A stretch of 64,000 nt of DNA from CAZUAQ01 sp964618455 (lineage in GTDB: Bacteria > Planctomycetota > Phycisphaerae > UBA1845 > PWPN01), in assembly GCA_964618455.1 (NCBI GenBank), contig CAZUAQ010000008.1:62001-126000 (forward strand), given 5' to 3'. Positions 1 to 8,376 of the stretch are shown here, piece by piece; within the stretch, counting starts at the first letter, position 1; every line of letters starts with the position of its first letter. The position numbers and the translations under genes are program-made. The notes under the pieces are model-generated. The model did no database searches. It had not been told where the DNA came from and saw only the letters and a list, made by a program, of their open reading frames with translations.

Positions 1-1300
1 GCCAGTTGATCTTGGCATTGTTGGCGAGGAATTTGTCGCGGTAGTCCGTGGTCTTGATGAACCAGCTCTTCCGCGCGTACTGGATGAGCGGATCGTCCTC
101 CGCCCGCCAGCAAAACGGGTAGTCGTGGCGGTACTGCTCGCGCTTCAGCAGCACGCCGTGATCCTTCAGCCAGCGGATGATGTCGCTGTCGGCTTCCTTG
201 CAGAACCGGCCTGCGAAGTCGGTCGCCTCGGGCACGAAGGTGCCGTCCGGGGCGACCAGTTGCAGGAACCCGATGCCGTTCTCCCGGGCGACGCGGTAAT
301 CATCCTCACCGAACGCCGGCGCCACGTGCACCAGCCCCGTCCCCGCGTCAAGCGTGACGAAGTCCCCGGCGACGACGCGCCACGCCGGACCGCCTTCCGG
401 CTCGGCGTAGCGGAAGATCGGCTCATACTCCATGCCGACCAGTTCGCGACCCTTGACCGTCTTGACGACCTCGATATCTTTCTCCACGTCGATCGGCAGC
501 CCCTTGAACACCGCCGGGATCAATTCCCTGGCGAGAATGAATTCCTCGTCTTCCACCCTGATTCGGGCATAGTCGACCTCCTCGCCGACGGCCAGCGCCA
601 CGTTGCTCGGCAGCGTCCACGGCGTCGTCGTCCACGCGAGAAAGCTCAGCTTCTCCTCGCCCTTCACGCGGAAGCGCACCGTGATCGACGGGTCGTCCAC
701 CTCGCGATAGCCCTGGCCGACTTCCCCCGCCGAGAGTGCCGTGCCTCCCTGCGGCCACCACCACACCACCTTGTGCCCCTGGTACAACAGGCCACGGTCG
801 AAGAGCGTCTTCAGCGCCCACCACACGCTCTCGACGTACGACTGGTGGTAGGTCACGTAGGCCTCGTCGAGATTGATCCAGAAGCCGAGCCGCCGCGTCA
901 GTTCCTCCCACTGCTGCGTGTAGCGGAAGACGCTGTCGCGGCAGAGCTTGATGAACGTCTCGATGCCGTAGTTCTCGATCTCCTCCTTGGTGTGGATGCC
1001 GAGGTCCTTGCACACTTCGGCCTCGACGGGCAGGCCATGGGTGTCCCAGCCGCCCTTGCGATGGCAGTAGTGCCCGGTCATCGTGCGGTAACGCGGGAAG
1101 ACGTCCTTGATGATGCGCGTCAGACAGTGGCCCGGGTGAGGCAGGCCGTTGGCGGTCGGGGGCCCTTCGTAAAAAACGAAGGGCGGGCTGCCCTCGCGCT
1201 GCTCGAGGGATTTCTCATAAATGCCGTGTTCCTGCCAGAAGGCCAGCATCTCCTTCTCAGCGGCGGGAAAGTCGAACTGGGCGGGTACGTCTTTGAACAT
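1..1300 (-). CDS. ileS: Isoleucyl-tRNA synthetase, N-terminal part (cut by window edge)
   Basis: Charges tRNA-Ile with isoleucine in the cytoplasm. About 433 N-terminal residues are present and the frame runs off the left edge. The class I signature HPGH is at residues 55-58, followed by GWDTHGLPVE at 84-93. The CP1 editing domain is entered with WTTTPWTLPSN at about 223-233, and GLVHVAPAFGEDDY follows about 100 residues later. The block HPGHCLTRIIKDVFPRYRTM resembles type 2 (eukaryote-like) IleS, the form associated with mupirocin resistance; that subtype call is from memory of the family. A segment near residue 183 that often carries cysteines (CPRCGT-like) reads WWPQGGT here. The ATG at 1300 is the natural start because the first residues (MFKDVPAQFDFPAAE) match the family N terminus. 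Confidence 0.95.
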   Translation of the reverse strand, partial: MFKDVPAQFDFPAAEKEMLAFWQEHGIYEKSLEQREGSPPFVFYEGPPTANGLPHPGHCLTRIIKDVFPRYRTMTGHYCHRKGGWDTHGLPVEAEVCKDLGIHTKEEIENYGIETFIKLCRDSVFRYTQQWEELTRRLGFWINLDEAYVTYHQSYVESVWWALKTLFDRGLLYQGHKVVWWWPQGGTALSAGEVGQGYREVDDPSITVRFRVKGEEKLSFLAWTTTPWTLPSNVALAVGEEVDYARIRVEDEEFILARELIPAVFKGLPIDVEKDIEVVKTVKGRELVGMEYEPIFRYAEPEGGPAWRVVAGDFVTLDAGTGLVHVAPAFGEDDYRVARENGIGFLQLVAPDGTFVPEATDFAGRFCKEADSDIIRWLKDHGVLLKREQYRHDYPFCWRAEDDPLIQYARKSWFIKTTDYRDKFLANNAKINW

Positions 1301-1379
1301 GGGCGGTCTACTCACGGTACGAGTGTGATCCCGGGGTCATCAAGGGCGACTTCAACGGAATCGCCCCATGAGTCGAATG

Positions 1380-1392
1380 CGATATAATATCG
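1380..1392. promoter_or_regulatory. 13-bp palindrome upstream of the toxin-antitoxin pair
   Basis: CGATATAATATCG has six-base arms around one central base. It lies 104 bp before the antitoxin start. VapBC operons are usually autoregulated at palindromic operators, so this is a candidate operator, but no second copy is seen nearby. Confidence 0.25.
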
Positions 1393-1452
1393 GATCTCTC
1401 CTTCGACATCCTCCCCCTGGGTATTCGTGGTGTTCCGGTGATGTGAGCCAGG

Positions 1453-1458
1453 TATAAT
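1453..1458 (+). promoter_or_regulatory. Candidate -10 box of the toxin-antitoxin operon
   Basis: A perfect TATAAT lies 37 bp before the antitoxin ATG. No good -35 hexamer is visible at 16-18 bp spacing (the best is GTGTTC-like), so the call rests on the -10 alone. Confidence 0.35.
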
Positions 1459-1495
1459 GAGGCGTGACGCAAAGAAGGAAACGGGAGATTCCACC

Positions 1496-1729
1496 ATGGT
1501 CTATCATGGACATGTCCGCAACGGAAAGATCGAATTGGACGACAATGCCACTCTTCCCGAGGGGGTGAAGGTCAATGTGTCGGTCGTTCCGGGCGATGCC
1601 TCCGAGCATGAATCTCGTGAACGCTCACTTCAAGATCGTCTGAAATCGTTCATCGGCAGCGCTAAGGGACTGCCCGATGATGCGTCCACGAATGTCGACC
1701 ATTATCTCTACGGACATCCCAAGCGATGA
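1496..1729 (+). CDS. VapB-type antitoxin (DUF104/AF2212-like)
   Basis: A 77-residue protein, predicted to neutralise the PIN toxin encoded immediately downstream. The N-terminal part (MVYHGHVRNGKIELDD, then LPEGVKVNVSVV) matches the small beta-rich DUF104/AF2212-like antitoxin family. The remainder (HESRERSLQDRLKSFIGSAKG) looks like the flexible helical tail that wraps a PIN toxin. I chose the ATG at 1496 over an upstream in-frame codon at 1457 because it starts the recognisable domain and a purine-rich GGAAACGGGAG stretch precedes it. Its TGA overlaps the toxin ATG as ATGA, which indicates translational coupling. The locus is visibly less GC-rich than its neighbours, as is common for mobile toxin-antitoxin modules. 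Confidence 0.75.
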   Translation: MVYHGHVRNGKIELDDNATLPEGVKVNVSVVPGDASEHESRERSLQDRLKSFIGSAKGLPDDASTNVDHYLYGHPKR

Positions 1730-2127
1730 GAGCGACGTTCGCGGATACCTCATTACATGTGTCGCTGGCGAATCCGCGCGACGTGAACCATCGAGCTGCC
1801 GTCACCTTGGCTGGGGATATTCGGAGTCGAATCGTCACGACCGAATACGTTCTGGTCGAACTCGGCAATTGGCTCTCTCGTTCAGGTGATCGCGCAGCAT
1901 TCCTCATTTTGATGGACCAAATCCGCGAGGATCCAGTCATCTCGGTTGCCTGGGCGAGTCCTGAATTGTTCGGTAGGGGCATGGATGTGTATCGTCAACG
2001 ACCGGACAAGGATTGGTCGTTGACGGACTGCATTTCGTTCGCCTTCATGAAAGAAGGTGGAATCACGGATGCGCTGACTGCCGATCACCATTTCGAGCAG
2101 GCTGGATTCAGGGCGTTGCTTGCGTGA
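1726..2127 (+). CDS. vapC: VapC-type PIN-domain ribonuclease toxin
   Basis: A 133-residue PIN-domain protein, predicted to be a Mg2+/Mn2+-dependent RNase toxin. Acidic residues fit the PIN active site: D7 in FADTS, E40/E45 around TTEYVLVELGN, D101 in SLTDC and D120 in TADHHFEQAGF. The final pattern (TADHHFEQAGF) is the usual end of a VapC fold. The length is normal for the family. The start overlaps the antitoxin stop by four bases. The RNA target cannot be read from sequence. Confidence 0.88.
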   Translation: MRATFADTSLHVSLANPRDVNHRAAVTLAGDIRSRIVTTEYVLVELGNWLSRSGDRAAFLILMDQIREDPVISVAWASPELFGRGMDVYRQRPDKDWSLTDCISFAFMKEGGITDALTADHHFEQAGFRALLA

Positions 2128-2227
2128 GGCAGGTACTTCACGGAGCCGTCATCTCGTTTTGTCAAAGCGAATTCCCGACTTCCCGCGAACACGCCTATGG
2201 GATATGCCGAGATGTGGCCCGAAGAGC

Positions 2228-3421
2228 TTAACGTTCCTGCAGGGGGACGCTCTTGCCCGTTCGAGCGGATTCGCGGGCGGCATCGAGAATCTCCGAGACG
2301 ATCACGTTGGCTTCCAGCGATGACGGCCCGGAGGGCTCAACCTCGCCGCGTACCACCGCCATCAGGTAGGCGATCGTATCGTGACTGGGAGATGCGAGCG
2401 GTTTCGCCTGGATCTCCTTCTCGGCCTCGTCGCCGATCCGCAGGCGGTAACGATCCTGGCCGACGCTGATCCAATGACCCTGCTCGCCGTAGATTTCCAG
2501 ATCCTTGCGGTTGAACGGCAGGTTCCACGAGGCATGGATGACGCCCTGGGTATCGGGGTAATCGAGGATGATCGTGGCGGCGTCATCAACCCGCGCGTAC
2601 ACCGGATCCTTCTTGAACTGCCGCGCCGTGGCCGTCACACGCAGCGGCCGCTGACCGCCCATCAAGCAGGTCATGTTCACCGCCCCGTAACACCCAAAGT
2701 CGTAGAGCGCACCCGCCCCGTTCAACTCGGGATCGGTCAGGATGGCCATGAACTCATCGGGCATGCCGATTTCCTTCGGGCCGCGATGTCCCGTGTACGC
2801 CACCATGCGACGGATCGGGCCGAGCGCCTTCTCATCCCGGGTGACCTCGAGCGCCGCCGTGCGGTTGCGGTACCACGTGGTTTCGTAGTTCACAAGCAAA
2901 TGGACACCATGTTGCTCGGCCAGCTTTGCCATGGCGCGGGCATCCTCGGCGCTGGCCGCCATGGGCTTTTCCATCATGACGTGAATGCCGCGCGGCGCGC
3001 ATGCCTCGACCACGCGGCGGTGTTCCCTGGTATCCGTGAAGACCGCCACGGCGTGCGGCCTGGCCTCGTCGAGCATGCGTTCCAGTTCTCGATAGCGCAC
3101 CGATTCGGGCAGTTGATGCCGCTCCCCGTAACGCCGAAGCAGTTCCTCCGCCGGTTCCGCCAGACCCACCACGCGCACATCCTTCCGCGCGCAGGCGGCG
3201 TAGAGGAAACCATAGATGTGTCCGTGCTCCAGACCGACAACGCCCAGCCGGAAGTTACCATCATCCCGTGATCGCACCGTCTCCGTTGCCTGCCCGGCGT
3301 CGGATTCCAGAGCAGGTTCACCTGCCCGGCTTGAAGGAGTCGTGGCCAGGATCGCAATAGCCAGGCGGAAGAAGCAACACGTTGCGAAGCGGTAGGACGA
3401 CATGGGCGAATTGGCTTTCAC
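2228..3421 (-). CDS. Exported Gfo/Idh/MocA-family oxidoreductase
   Basis: A 397-residue NAD(P)-dependent dehydrogenase-like protein, probably acting on a sugar or sugar-like substrate. A hydrophobic N terminus (FFRLAIAILATTPSSRAG) looks like a Sec or Tat signal, which is frequent in planctomycete members of this family. The Rossmann motif GVVGLEHGHIYG starts at residue 60 and the catalytic EKP is at 151-153 (K152). The C-terminal alpha/beta domain is complete. The ATG at 3421 overlaps the stop of the upstream formyltransferase-fold gene as ATGA, so the two should be co-translated; an internal ATG at 3403 would give a shorter signal. How an exported Rossmann enzyme obtains its cofactor is unclear; some family members export a bound cofactor. 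Confidence 0.85.
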   Translation of the reverse strand: MKANSPMSSYRFATCCFFRLAIAILATTPSSRAGEPALESDAGQATETVRSRDDGNFRLGVVGLEHGHIYGFLYAACARKDVRVVGLAEPAEELLRRYGERHQLPESVRYRELERMLDEARPHAVAVFTDTREHRRVVEACAPRGIHVMMEKPMAASAEDARAMAKLAEQHGVHLLVNYETTWYRNRTAALEVTRDEKALGPIRRMVAYTGHRGPKEIGMPDEFMAILTDPELNGAGALYDFGCYGAVNMTCLMGGQRPLRVTATARQFKKDPVYARVDDAATIILDYPDTQGVIHASWNLPFNRKDLEIYGEQGHWISVGQDRYRLRIGDEAEKEIQAKPLASPSHDTIAYLMAVVRGEVEPSGPSSLEANVIVSEILDAARESARTGKSVPLQER

Positions 3422-4269
3422 ACGTTGGAGGAATCGGCGGAGTCTCGAGCGATCACATCATCCGGTCCGACGCGTAAGCCCCTGGCTTCTCGCCGCTTCT
3501 GGATCGCCTTGTACCGGCTGTACGGAAAGTAGCTGTAGTACCCGTCCCTCCGGCCCGTCGTATCGATGGGCTGAGCCCTGCCGACTTCGAGCTCTTGAAG
3601 AAACGCGCCGATTTTCGGGAATCCCTCCGCCAGGGCCCAGTGCCCCGTGTATCCCAGCGACGTCGCCAGCGGATCCACCGAGGTCGCGCCCTGCACGTAG
3701 ACCTCTCCTCCATCGAAGGTGTCGTCGGCTTTCAGCAAGGTGTACCCGACCTTGTCGTCGTCACCGTTGGCGATGGCCCAGAACGGCGTGTGCATCCCCT
3801 TGTACTCGGGGGTGAGCCCTTCGTGGTAGATGTACAGCCCCAAGCGCGGCAACGCGCAGATCTTGGCGGGGATGAGTTGCGAGATGCAGTTCACGATAAT
3901 GAGGTCCGGGGCGATCCGGGTCAGAAACTGCTCGACCTCGGAGGTCTTGATGCTGGCCGTTCGCACCTCTTCGGCCCCTTCCCGGGCGTTCTCACACGGA
4001 TAGGCCTCCTTCGCATCCTGGCACATTCGCCGCCAGCCCATCTTCATTTCATCCGAACGATTTGCCCAGAGGTTGAAACGGATCCGGTCAAGCGTCTGAA
4101 AGAGGCCGACCTGTTTCAGCGAACGTTTCATCCACCTTCGGCGCCATGCGTTCGAGTAACGATCCTTGTCCGCCCAGACCACGCCGCGGAGATGCGATTG
4201 CGTCGCCAACCAATCGGCGAAGATCCGGTTGAACTCATTCTCTCGACCGATAAAAACTGTGGACAGCAT
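3418..4269 (-). CDS. Formyltransferase-fold protein (Fmt/sugar N-formyltransferase-like)
   Basis: A 283-residue protein with the formyl_trans_N fold, which transfers a formyl group from 10-formyltetrahydrofolate. The signature stretch LGLYIYHEGLTPEYKG, followed by MHTPFWAI and DDTFDGGEVY, aligns with the N-x-H...LP.YRG...D.G pattern. H149 and D186 are in place, but the catalytic Asn two residues before the His is I147. The usual SLLP is also altered to GLTP. It may be a divergent sugar or amino-group formyltransferase, or may have lost formyl transfer. It precedes and overlaps the exported Gfo/Idh gene. A GGAGG lies 12 bp before the ATG at 4269. Confidence 0.72.
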   Translation of the reverse strand: MLSTVFIGRENEFNRIFADWLATQSHLRGVVWADKDRYSNAWRRRWMKRSLKQVGLFQTLDRIRFNLWANRSDEMKMGWRRMCQDAKEAYPCENAREGAEEVRTASIKTSEVEQFLTRIAPDLIIVNCISQLIPAKICALPRLGLYIYHEGLTPEYKGMHTPFWAIANGDDDKVGYTLLKADDTFDGGEVYVQGATSVDPLATSLGYTGHWALAEGFPKIGAFLQELEVGRAQPIDTTGRRDGYYSYFPYSRYKAIQKRREARGLRVGPDDVIARDSADSSNV

Positions 4270-4388
4270 GGGCTGAAATTTCCTCCGGAATGGTCGGTGA
4301 CCCGTTGGAATGTATTATCCCGCCTGATCATCGGGATGGGAAGTCCGCCGCGGGCCGGCGCGAAAAGATTATGGAGGTAATCGATTCG

Positions 4389-5204
4389 TCAACGGGAGAG
4401 CTCGACCAGCTTCCGCGCCCGGTCCGGATCGACCGCCGCCGTGGTGACGCCGTCTCTCTTGATGGCGGTTCCGACGATCGCGCCGTCCGCCACCTTCAGC
4501 AGGTCGGAGACGGTCTGTTCATTCGCGCCGCTGCCGATCCAGAGCGGGCGATCGGGCACCGCGTCACGGACCGCCTTCACATCTTCCATGGCCGTTGGCT
4601 TCCCCGTGGCCGATCCGCTGACGATCAGCGCGTCCGCCCGGCCGCGATAGGCGGTCTCCTCCGCCGCCTCGGTGATCGATGTCGTGGACAGCGGCCGGGC
4701 GTGCTTGACCATGACGTCCGCGCAGATTGCCACGCCACGGCCCGCCTCGCAACCGCCCTGAATCCGACGCCGGTAGCGCAAGGTCTCGTCCGCACGCCCT
4801 TCAACAATGCCCTGATCCGTGGCGTAAACCCCGCAGTGGACGTTGACCCGAACGAAGCTCGCCCCGACGGCGGCCGCCACCGCGATCGCCGACTGCGAAT
4901 CGTTGCGTAACATGTTGATTCCCAAAGGGATAGCGATTTCATTGCGCAGTGCCCGGCCGACTCGGGTCATGGCCGCGACGGTATGCGGCGCGACATGTCC
5001 GGCATGAAATGGAGCATCGCCGAAGTTTTCCATCATCACCGCGTCGAAGCCTGCCTCCGCCAGGACTCGCGCGTCGGCCAGGGCATGCTCGAGGATTCGC
5101 GTCATGGACAAGACTCCCGCCGGAGAGCCGGGCAGTGGCGGAAGATGCACCATCCCGATGAGGGCTAGGGATTTCAGGGGTGGGGGAGCAGCTTGGGAGC
5201 TCAT
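4389..5204 (-). CDS. BtpA/SgcQ-family TIM-barrel protein
   Basis: A 271-residue cytoplasmic protein with the BtpA-family signature: LALIGMVHLPPLPGSP near the start, then FDAVMMENFGDAPF and a C-terminal phosphate-binding-like stretch (LWIGSGANEQTVSD, then ADGAIVGTAIK). BtpA was linked to photosystem I stability in cyanobacteria, while SgcQ sits in a sugar operon; members outside phototrophs have no settled function and are thought to be phosphate-ligand TIM-barrel enzymes. It lies upstream of the formyltransferase/dehydrogenase pair on the same strand with a 119-bp gap, so co-transcription is possible but not shown. Confidence 0.85.
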   Translation of the reverse strand: MSSQAAPPPLKSLALIGMVHLPPLPGSPAGVLSMTRILEHALADARVLAEAGFDAVMMENFGDAPFHAGHVAPHTVAAMTRVGRALRNEIAIPLGINMLRNDSQSAIAVAAAVGASFVRVNVHCGVYATDQGIVEGRADETLRYRRRIQGGCEAGRGVAICADVMVKHARPLSTTSITEAAEETAYRGRADALIVSGSATGKPTAMEDVKAVRDAVPDRPLWIGSGANEQTVSDLLKVADGAIVGTAIKRDGVTTAAVDPDRARKLVELSR

Positions 5205-5288
5205 GTCAGGTCGAGGGCGCGGGATGGAAAGCCCTCCCTCGGGGGCGGTTCAACCGTCGGTTCACCGAGTATCCTACGCTTGGCCCGG

Positions 5289-5319
5289 TCAGCGACGGTG
5301 CCGATCAGCGACGGTGCCG
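5289..5319. repeat. 16-nt tandem duplication across a stop codon
   Basis: TCAGCGACGGTGCCG occurs twice, at 5289-5303 and 5305-5319, with one intervening base (period 16). The second copy contains the stop of the GroES-like gene, so a stop lies in both copies. It looks like a recent slippage duplication. Confidence 0.8.
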
Positions 5320-5628
5320 GAACACGGCCACGATGTCTTCGATGGGCACCACGAAAAGCTGGTTGCCCGGTTCGAAATCCACCGGTATCGACTTGCTCGG
5401 GTTGAACAGGATCTTGTCATATTGCCGAACCGGAATGTCGTCATCATTGGCGACCTGCTGCGACACGGTCACCACGCGGCCGGTGATGGTGGGGATCTCG
5501 ATGTTGTCCGGCAACGCAATGCCGCCCTTGGTCTCTTTCTTGTCCTCATCCTTGCGGACCAGGACGCGCTTGCCCAAAGGCTCGATGGTTTCCAGCTTCG
5601 TGCGTTTCTGCCGGGTATCTCGGTTCAT
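5305..5628 (-). CDS. GroES-like (Cpn10-fold) protein without adjacent groEL
   Basis: A 107-residue protein of the chaperonin-10 fold. KRVLVRKDEDKKETKGGIAL followed by PD resembles the GroES first strand and mobile loop (…EEKTAGGIVLPD). YDKILFNPSKSIPV, then a short roof region and QLFVVPIEDIVAVF match the second half of GroES. It lacks the usual VGPG turn and no groEL follows, so it is more likely a divergent, stand-alone member than the housekeeping co-chaperonin. I prefer the ATG at 5628, preceded by TTGGGGAT, over upstream in-frame ATGs at 5661 and 5724, which have no ribosome-binding site and add unconserved residues. Confidence 0.72.
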   Translation of the reverse strand: MNRDTRQKRTKLETIEPLGKRVLVRKDEDKKETKGGIALPDNIEIPTITGRVVTVSQQVANDDDIPVRQYDKILFNPSKSIPVDFEPGNQLFVVPIEDIVAVFRHRR

Positions 5629-5815
5629 GGAACAATCCCCAAAGTTAATATCGGAACTCATGGCGGTGAGACGCTGAAGAGGAGGCCGAGAAACACGCCG
5701 CGCCACGCATCTTGCGCTCGGCACCGAGTATAGGTCATGCGCGACCCAGCGCCAACTGCCTGCGATTTAGGCCTGTGGATAACCTGAATATCAATCACGT
5801 CACTCCGGAAACCAC

Positions 5816-7624
5816 TCAATCCACGTGGTGGGCGTCGAGGGCGCGGTTGAGGTTATAGGCAGCGCTGATCAGGCTGAGGTGCGTGAACGCCTGTGGAAAG
5901 TTACCGAGATGCTCGCCGCTGGTGCCCAGTTCTTCGGCGTAGAGGCCAAGGTGATTGGCATAGCCCAGCATCTTGTCAAAGAGAAAGCGTGACCGATGCA
6001 CATCGCCCGAGCGGGCCAGGCACTCGATGTACCAGAAGGTGCACATGTTGAACGAGCCTTCGAGGCCCGGAAGCCCGTCCAGGTCGAAGAGCTGGGCGTT
6101 GTAGCGGTAGATGAGTGAGTCATCGACCAATTCACTCTGTATGGCATCCATCGTGGACAGCCAGCGCGTGTCGGTAGGGCTGATGAACTTCACCAGCGGC
6201 ATCAGCAGGCAGGAGGCGTCCAGCGACTTGCCCTGCTTGAACTGCACGAAGGACTTCAAATCGGCATTCCAGAAGTTGTTGAAGATGTCGTGATAGATTT
6301 CATCGCGCACCTTGGTCCACCGTTCGCGCGGCGCGGGGAATGAACGCTTATCCGCCAGGCGCAGGCCGCGATCGACCGCCACCCAGCACATCAGCCGCGA
6401 GAACAGAAACTCGCGCCGCTTCCCGCGTATCTCCCAGATGCCTTCGTCCGCCAACTGCCAGTGATCGCACACCCAGTTCACCAGCCGCACCAGGTTCCGC
6501 CAGAGGTCGTAAGAGATCTGCTGGCCGAACTTGTTGAAGATGTAGACCGAGTCCATCAACTCGCCGTAGATGTCGAGCTGCAGTTGTGAGTAGGCGTCGT
6601 TGCCGATCCGTACGGGTTTCGATCCGCGATAACCGGAGAGATGCGGCAGTTCGACCTCCGTCAGATCGTGATGCCCGTCGAGAGCGTACATGATCTGAAG
6701 CGACCCGTCCGGTTCGAGTTCCTCGCACCGATGCTCGATCCAGTTCATGAAGCTTTGAGCTTCCTCGACGAAACCGAGACGCATCAGCGCGTAGAGCGTG
6801 AAGGAGGCATCGCGAATCCAGACGTAGCGATAGTCCCAGTTGCGGATGCCGCCGATCTCCTCGGGCAGCCCGAACGTCGGCGCCGCCACGATCGATCCGT
6901 GCTGCGCGGACGTCAGCAGCTTCAATACCAGCGCGGAGCGGTTCATCGTTTCGCGCCAGCGGCCCTTGTAGGTCGACTTGTGAATCCACGACCGCCAGTA
7001 GTTCAGCGTGGTCTTGAACTGCTCGGCCACGAACAGTTCGAGGTCCGCCGCCCCTTCGCATCCCATCTTGGGCGCATCGAGCACGAAGCAGGCGTGCTGA
7101 TCAGATTCCAGGGTGAACTGCGCCACCGCATCCCCCTCGCGGATCTCCAGCGGCACCGTGGTCTGGAGTCGCAACACCGTGCGGTCATCGCCGTCCGATT
7201 CGAAGATCAGCCCGTTGCCTTCGCGCCGGACCGTGTGTGGCGAACGCGCGTAATTGAACCGGGGCGCCAGTGTCATCTCGAACCGTACGGAGCCGCGGAC
7301 CGCCTTGACGCGCCGCACCAGCACGTGCCCGGGCGTTTCATCGCCCACGGTCATGAAGTCGGACACCTCGCCGACGCCCTCGCGCGACAGAAAACGTGTG
7401 AGCAGAATATTGGAATCAGGCAGGTAAAGCTGCTTCTTCCGCGCCTCGCTCAGGTTGGGGGCGATCTGGAATTTGCCGCCTTTCTCACGGTCCAGCAGGG
7501 CGGCGAAGACGCTCGGCGAATCGAAATTCGGGAAGCACATGAAATCGATCGAGCCGTCCATGCCGACCAGCGCCACCGTGTTGAGGTCGCCGATCACTCC
7601 GTAATCTTCAATGGGTTGATGCAT
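5816..7624 (-). CDS. Glycoside hydrolase family 15 protein (glucoamylase/trehalase type)
   Basis: A 602-residue (alpha/alpha)6 glycosidase, with no signal peptide, so cytoplasmic. It begins with the family hallmark PIEDYGVIGD. The catalytic toroid carries RNWDYRYVWIRDASFTLYAL at 261-280, the probable general acid E398 in GIWEIRG, and the probable base in LYAEELGTSGEHLGNFPQAF (E564/E565). Such enzymes release glucose from alpha-glucans or cleave trehalose; the substrate cannot be fixed here. I start at the ATG at 7624, which matches the family N terminus; an in-frame ATG at 7714 would add 30 unconserved Ser/Arg-rich residues. Confidence 0.92.
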   Translation of the reverse strand: MHQPIEDYGVIGDLNTVALVGMDGSIDFMCFPNFDSPSVFAALLDREKGGKFQIAPNLSEARKKQLYLPDSNILLTRFLSREGVGEVSDFMTVGDETPGHVLVRRVKAVRGSVRFEMTLAPRFNYARSPHTVRREGNGLIFESDGDDRTVLRLQTTVPLEIREGDAVAQFTLESDQHACFVLDAPKMGCEGAADLELFVAEQFKTTLNYWRSWIHKSTYKGRWRETMNRSALVLKLLTSAQHGSIVAAPTFGLPEEIGGIRNWDYRYVWIRDASFTLYALMRLGFVEEAQSFMNWIEHRCEELEPDGSLQIMYALDGHHDLTEVELPHLSGYRGSKPVRIGNDAYSQLQLDIYGELMDSVYIFNKFGQQISYDLWRNLVRLVNWVCDHWQLADEGIWEIRGKRREFLFSRLMCWVAVDRGLRLADKRSFPAPRERWTKVRDEIYHDIFNNFWNADLKSFVQFKQGKSLDASCLLMPLVKFISPTDTRWLSTMDAIQSELVDDSLIYRYNAQLFDLDGLPGLEGSFNMCTFWYIECLARSGDVHRSRFLFDKMLGYANHLGLYAEELGTSGEHLGNFPQAFTHLSLISAAYNLNRALDAHHVD

Positions 7625-7938
7625 TGCACTACTGCTCGACTTAGAAGGCGACCTGCATAACACGGCGTCGGGAAATCGGATTCGCGAGCCTCCGACATGC
7701 CCGCGACTGGACATCTTATGCGGAGTCGCCTCGCATGGGTATTCGGATGTTCCGTCGAAGCGTGAAATGCCGACGCAGGTTGAGCCGAAGGCGAACTCAT
7801 GGTTTCCCAGGGCCCGATTGCCCTACGATTGTCCATGAAAGTAGTATGGACCCATCGAGTGCTTCGGCAACGAGTGGCTGGCCGGGAGGGTAGTCGAACC
7901 GGGGCACGACTCGTGCCTCCATGGGGAGGGCTTTGCCC
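7625..7938. other. Divergent intergenic region
   Basis: This gap separates the GH15 gene from the membrane-protein/photolyase pair, so it should hold both promoters. The only candidate I see is weak: TTGCCC at 7818 and TAGTAT at 7842 on the plus strand, 18 bp apart. No gene, repeat or structured RNA is recognisable. Confidence 0.4.
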
Positions 7939-8376
7939 ATGACTGCGCTGCTCCTCGCGCATGCCGTCAGTACCTGGATGATGACCGCGATCATCTGGTT
8001 CGTGCAACTCGTGCATTACCCCCTCTTTCTCCATGTCGGGGAGCAGGCGTTCACGACGTACGAGTCGGTGCACGTGCGCCGCATCACCTGGATCGTCGCG
8101 CCGCTCATGCTTCTGGAAGCGTTGACGTCGGTGCTGCTGCTGGTCACGGTCGAGGGTTCGTCACGCGCAGTGGCCTGGATCGGTGCCGGCCTGCTGGCGA
8201 TCATCTGGGGATCCACCGCCATGATCCAGGTCCCGTGTCATCAGCAACTGGAAAAGGGTTATCAGCGGGAAACGATTGTCCGCCTGGTCACCACCAACTG
8301 GATCCGCACCGCCGCCTGGTCGCTGCGCGGTGTGATCGCAGGTCTCCTCCTGCTCAATATCGAGATCCCTTCATGA
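7939..8376 (+). CDS. Small integral membrane protein coupled to the photolyase gene
   Basis: A 145-residue protein with about four transmembrane helices: LLLAHAVSTWMMTAIIWFV, WIVAPLMLLEALTSVLLLV, AVAWIGAGLLAIIWGSTAM and WSLRGVIAGLLLLNI. Between the first two lies a soluble stretch with the motif QLVHYPLF. The intramembrane and loop histidines (H9, H27) could bind a cofactor, but nothing proves it. I chose the ATG at 7939, which has GGGAGGG about nine bases upstream. Its TGA overlaps the photolyase ATG (ATGA), so the two proteins should be made together. I do not recognise a named function. Confidence 0.78.
   Translation: MTALLLAHAVSTWMMTAIIWFVQLVHYPLFLHVGEQAFTTYESVHVRRITWIVAPLMLLEALTSVLLLVTVEGSSRAVAWIGAGLLAIIWGSTAMIQVPCHQQLEKGYQRETIVRLVTTNWIRTAAWSLRGVIAGLLLLNIEIPS

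Noticed and set aside
7625..7714. Thirty extra N-terminal residues on the GH15 protein
   Set aside because: Ser/Arg-rich and unlike the family, whose first conserved block starts right after the ATG at 7624.
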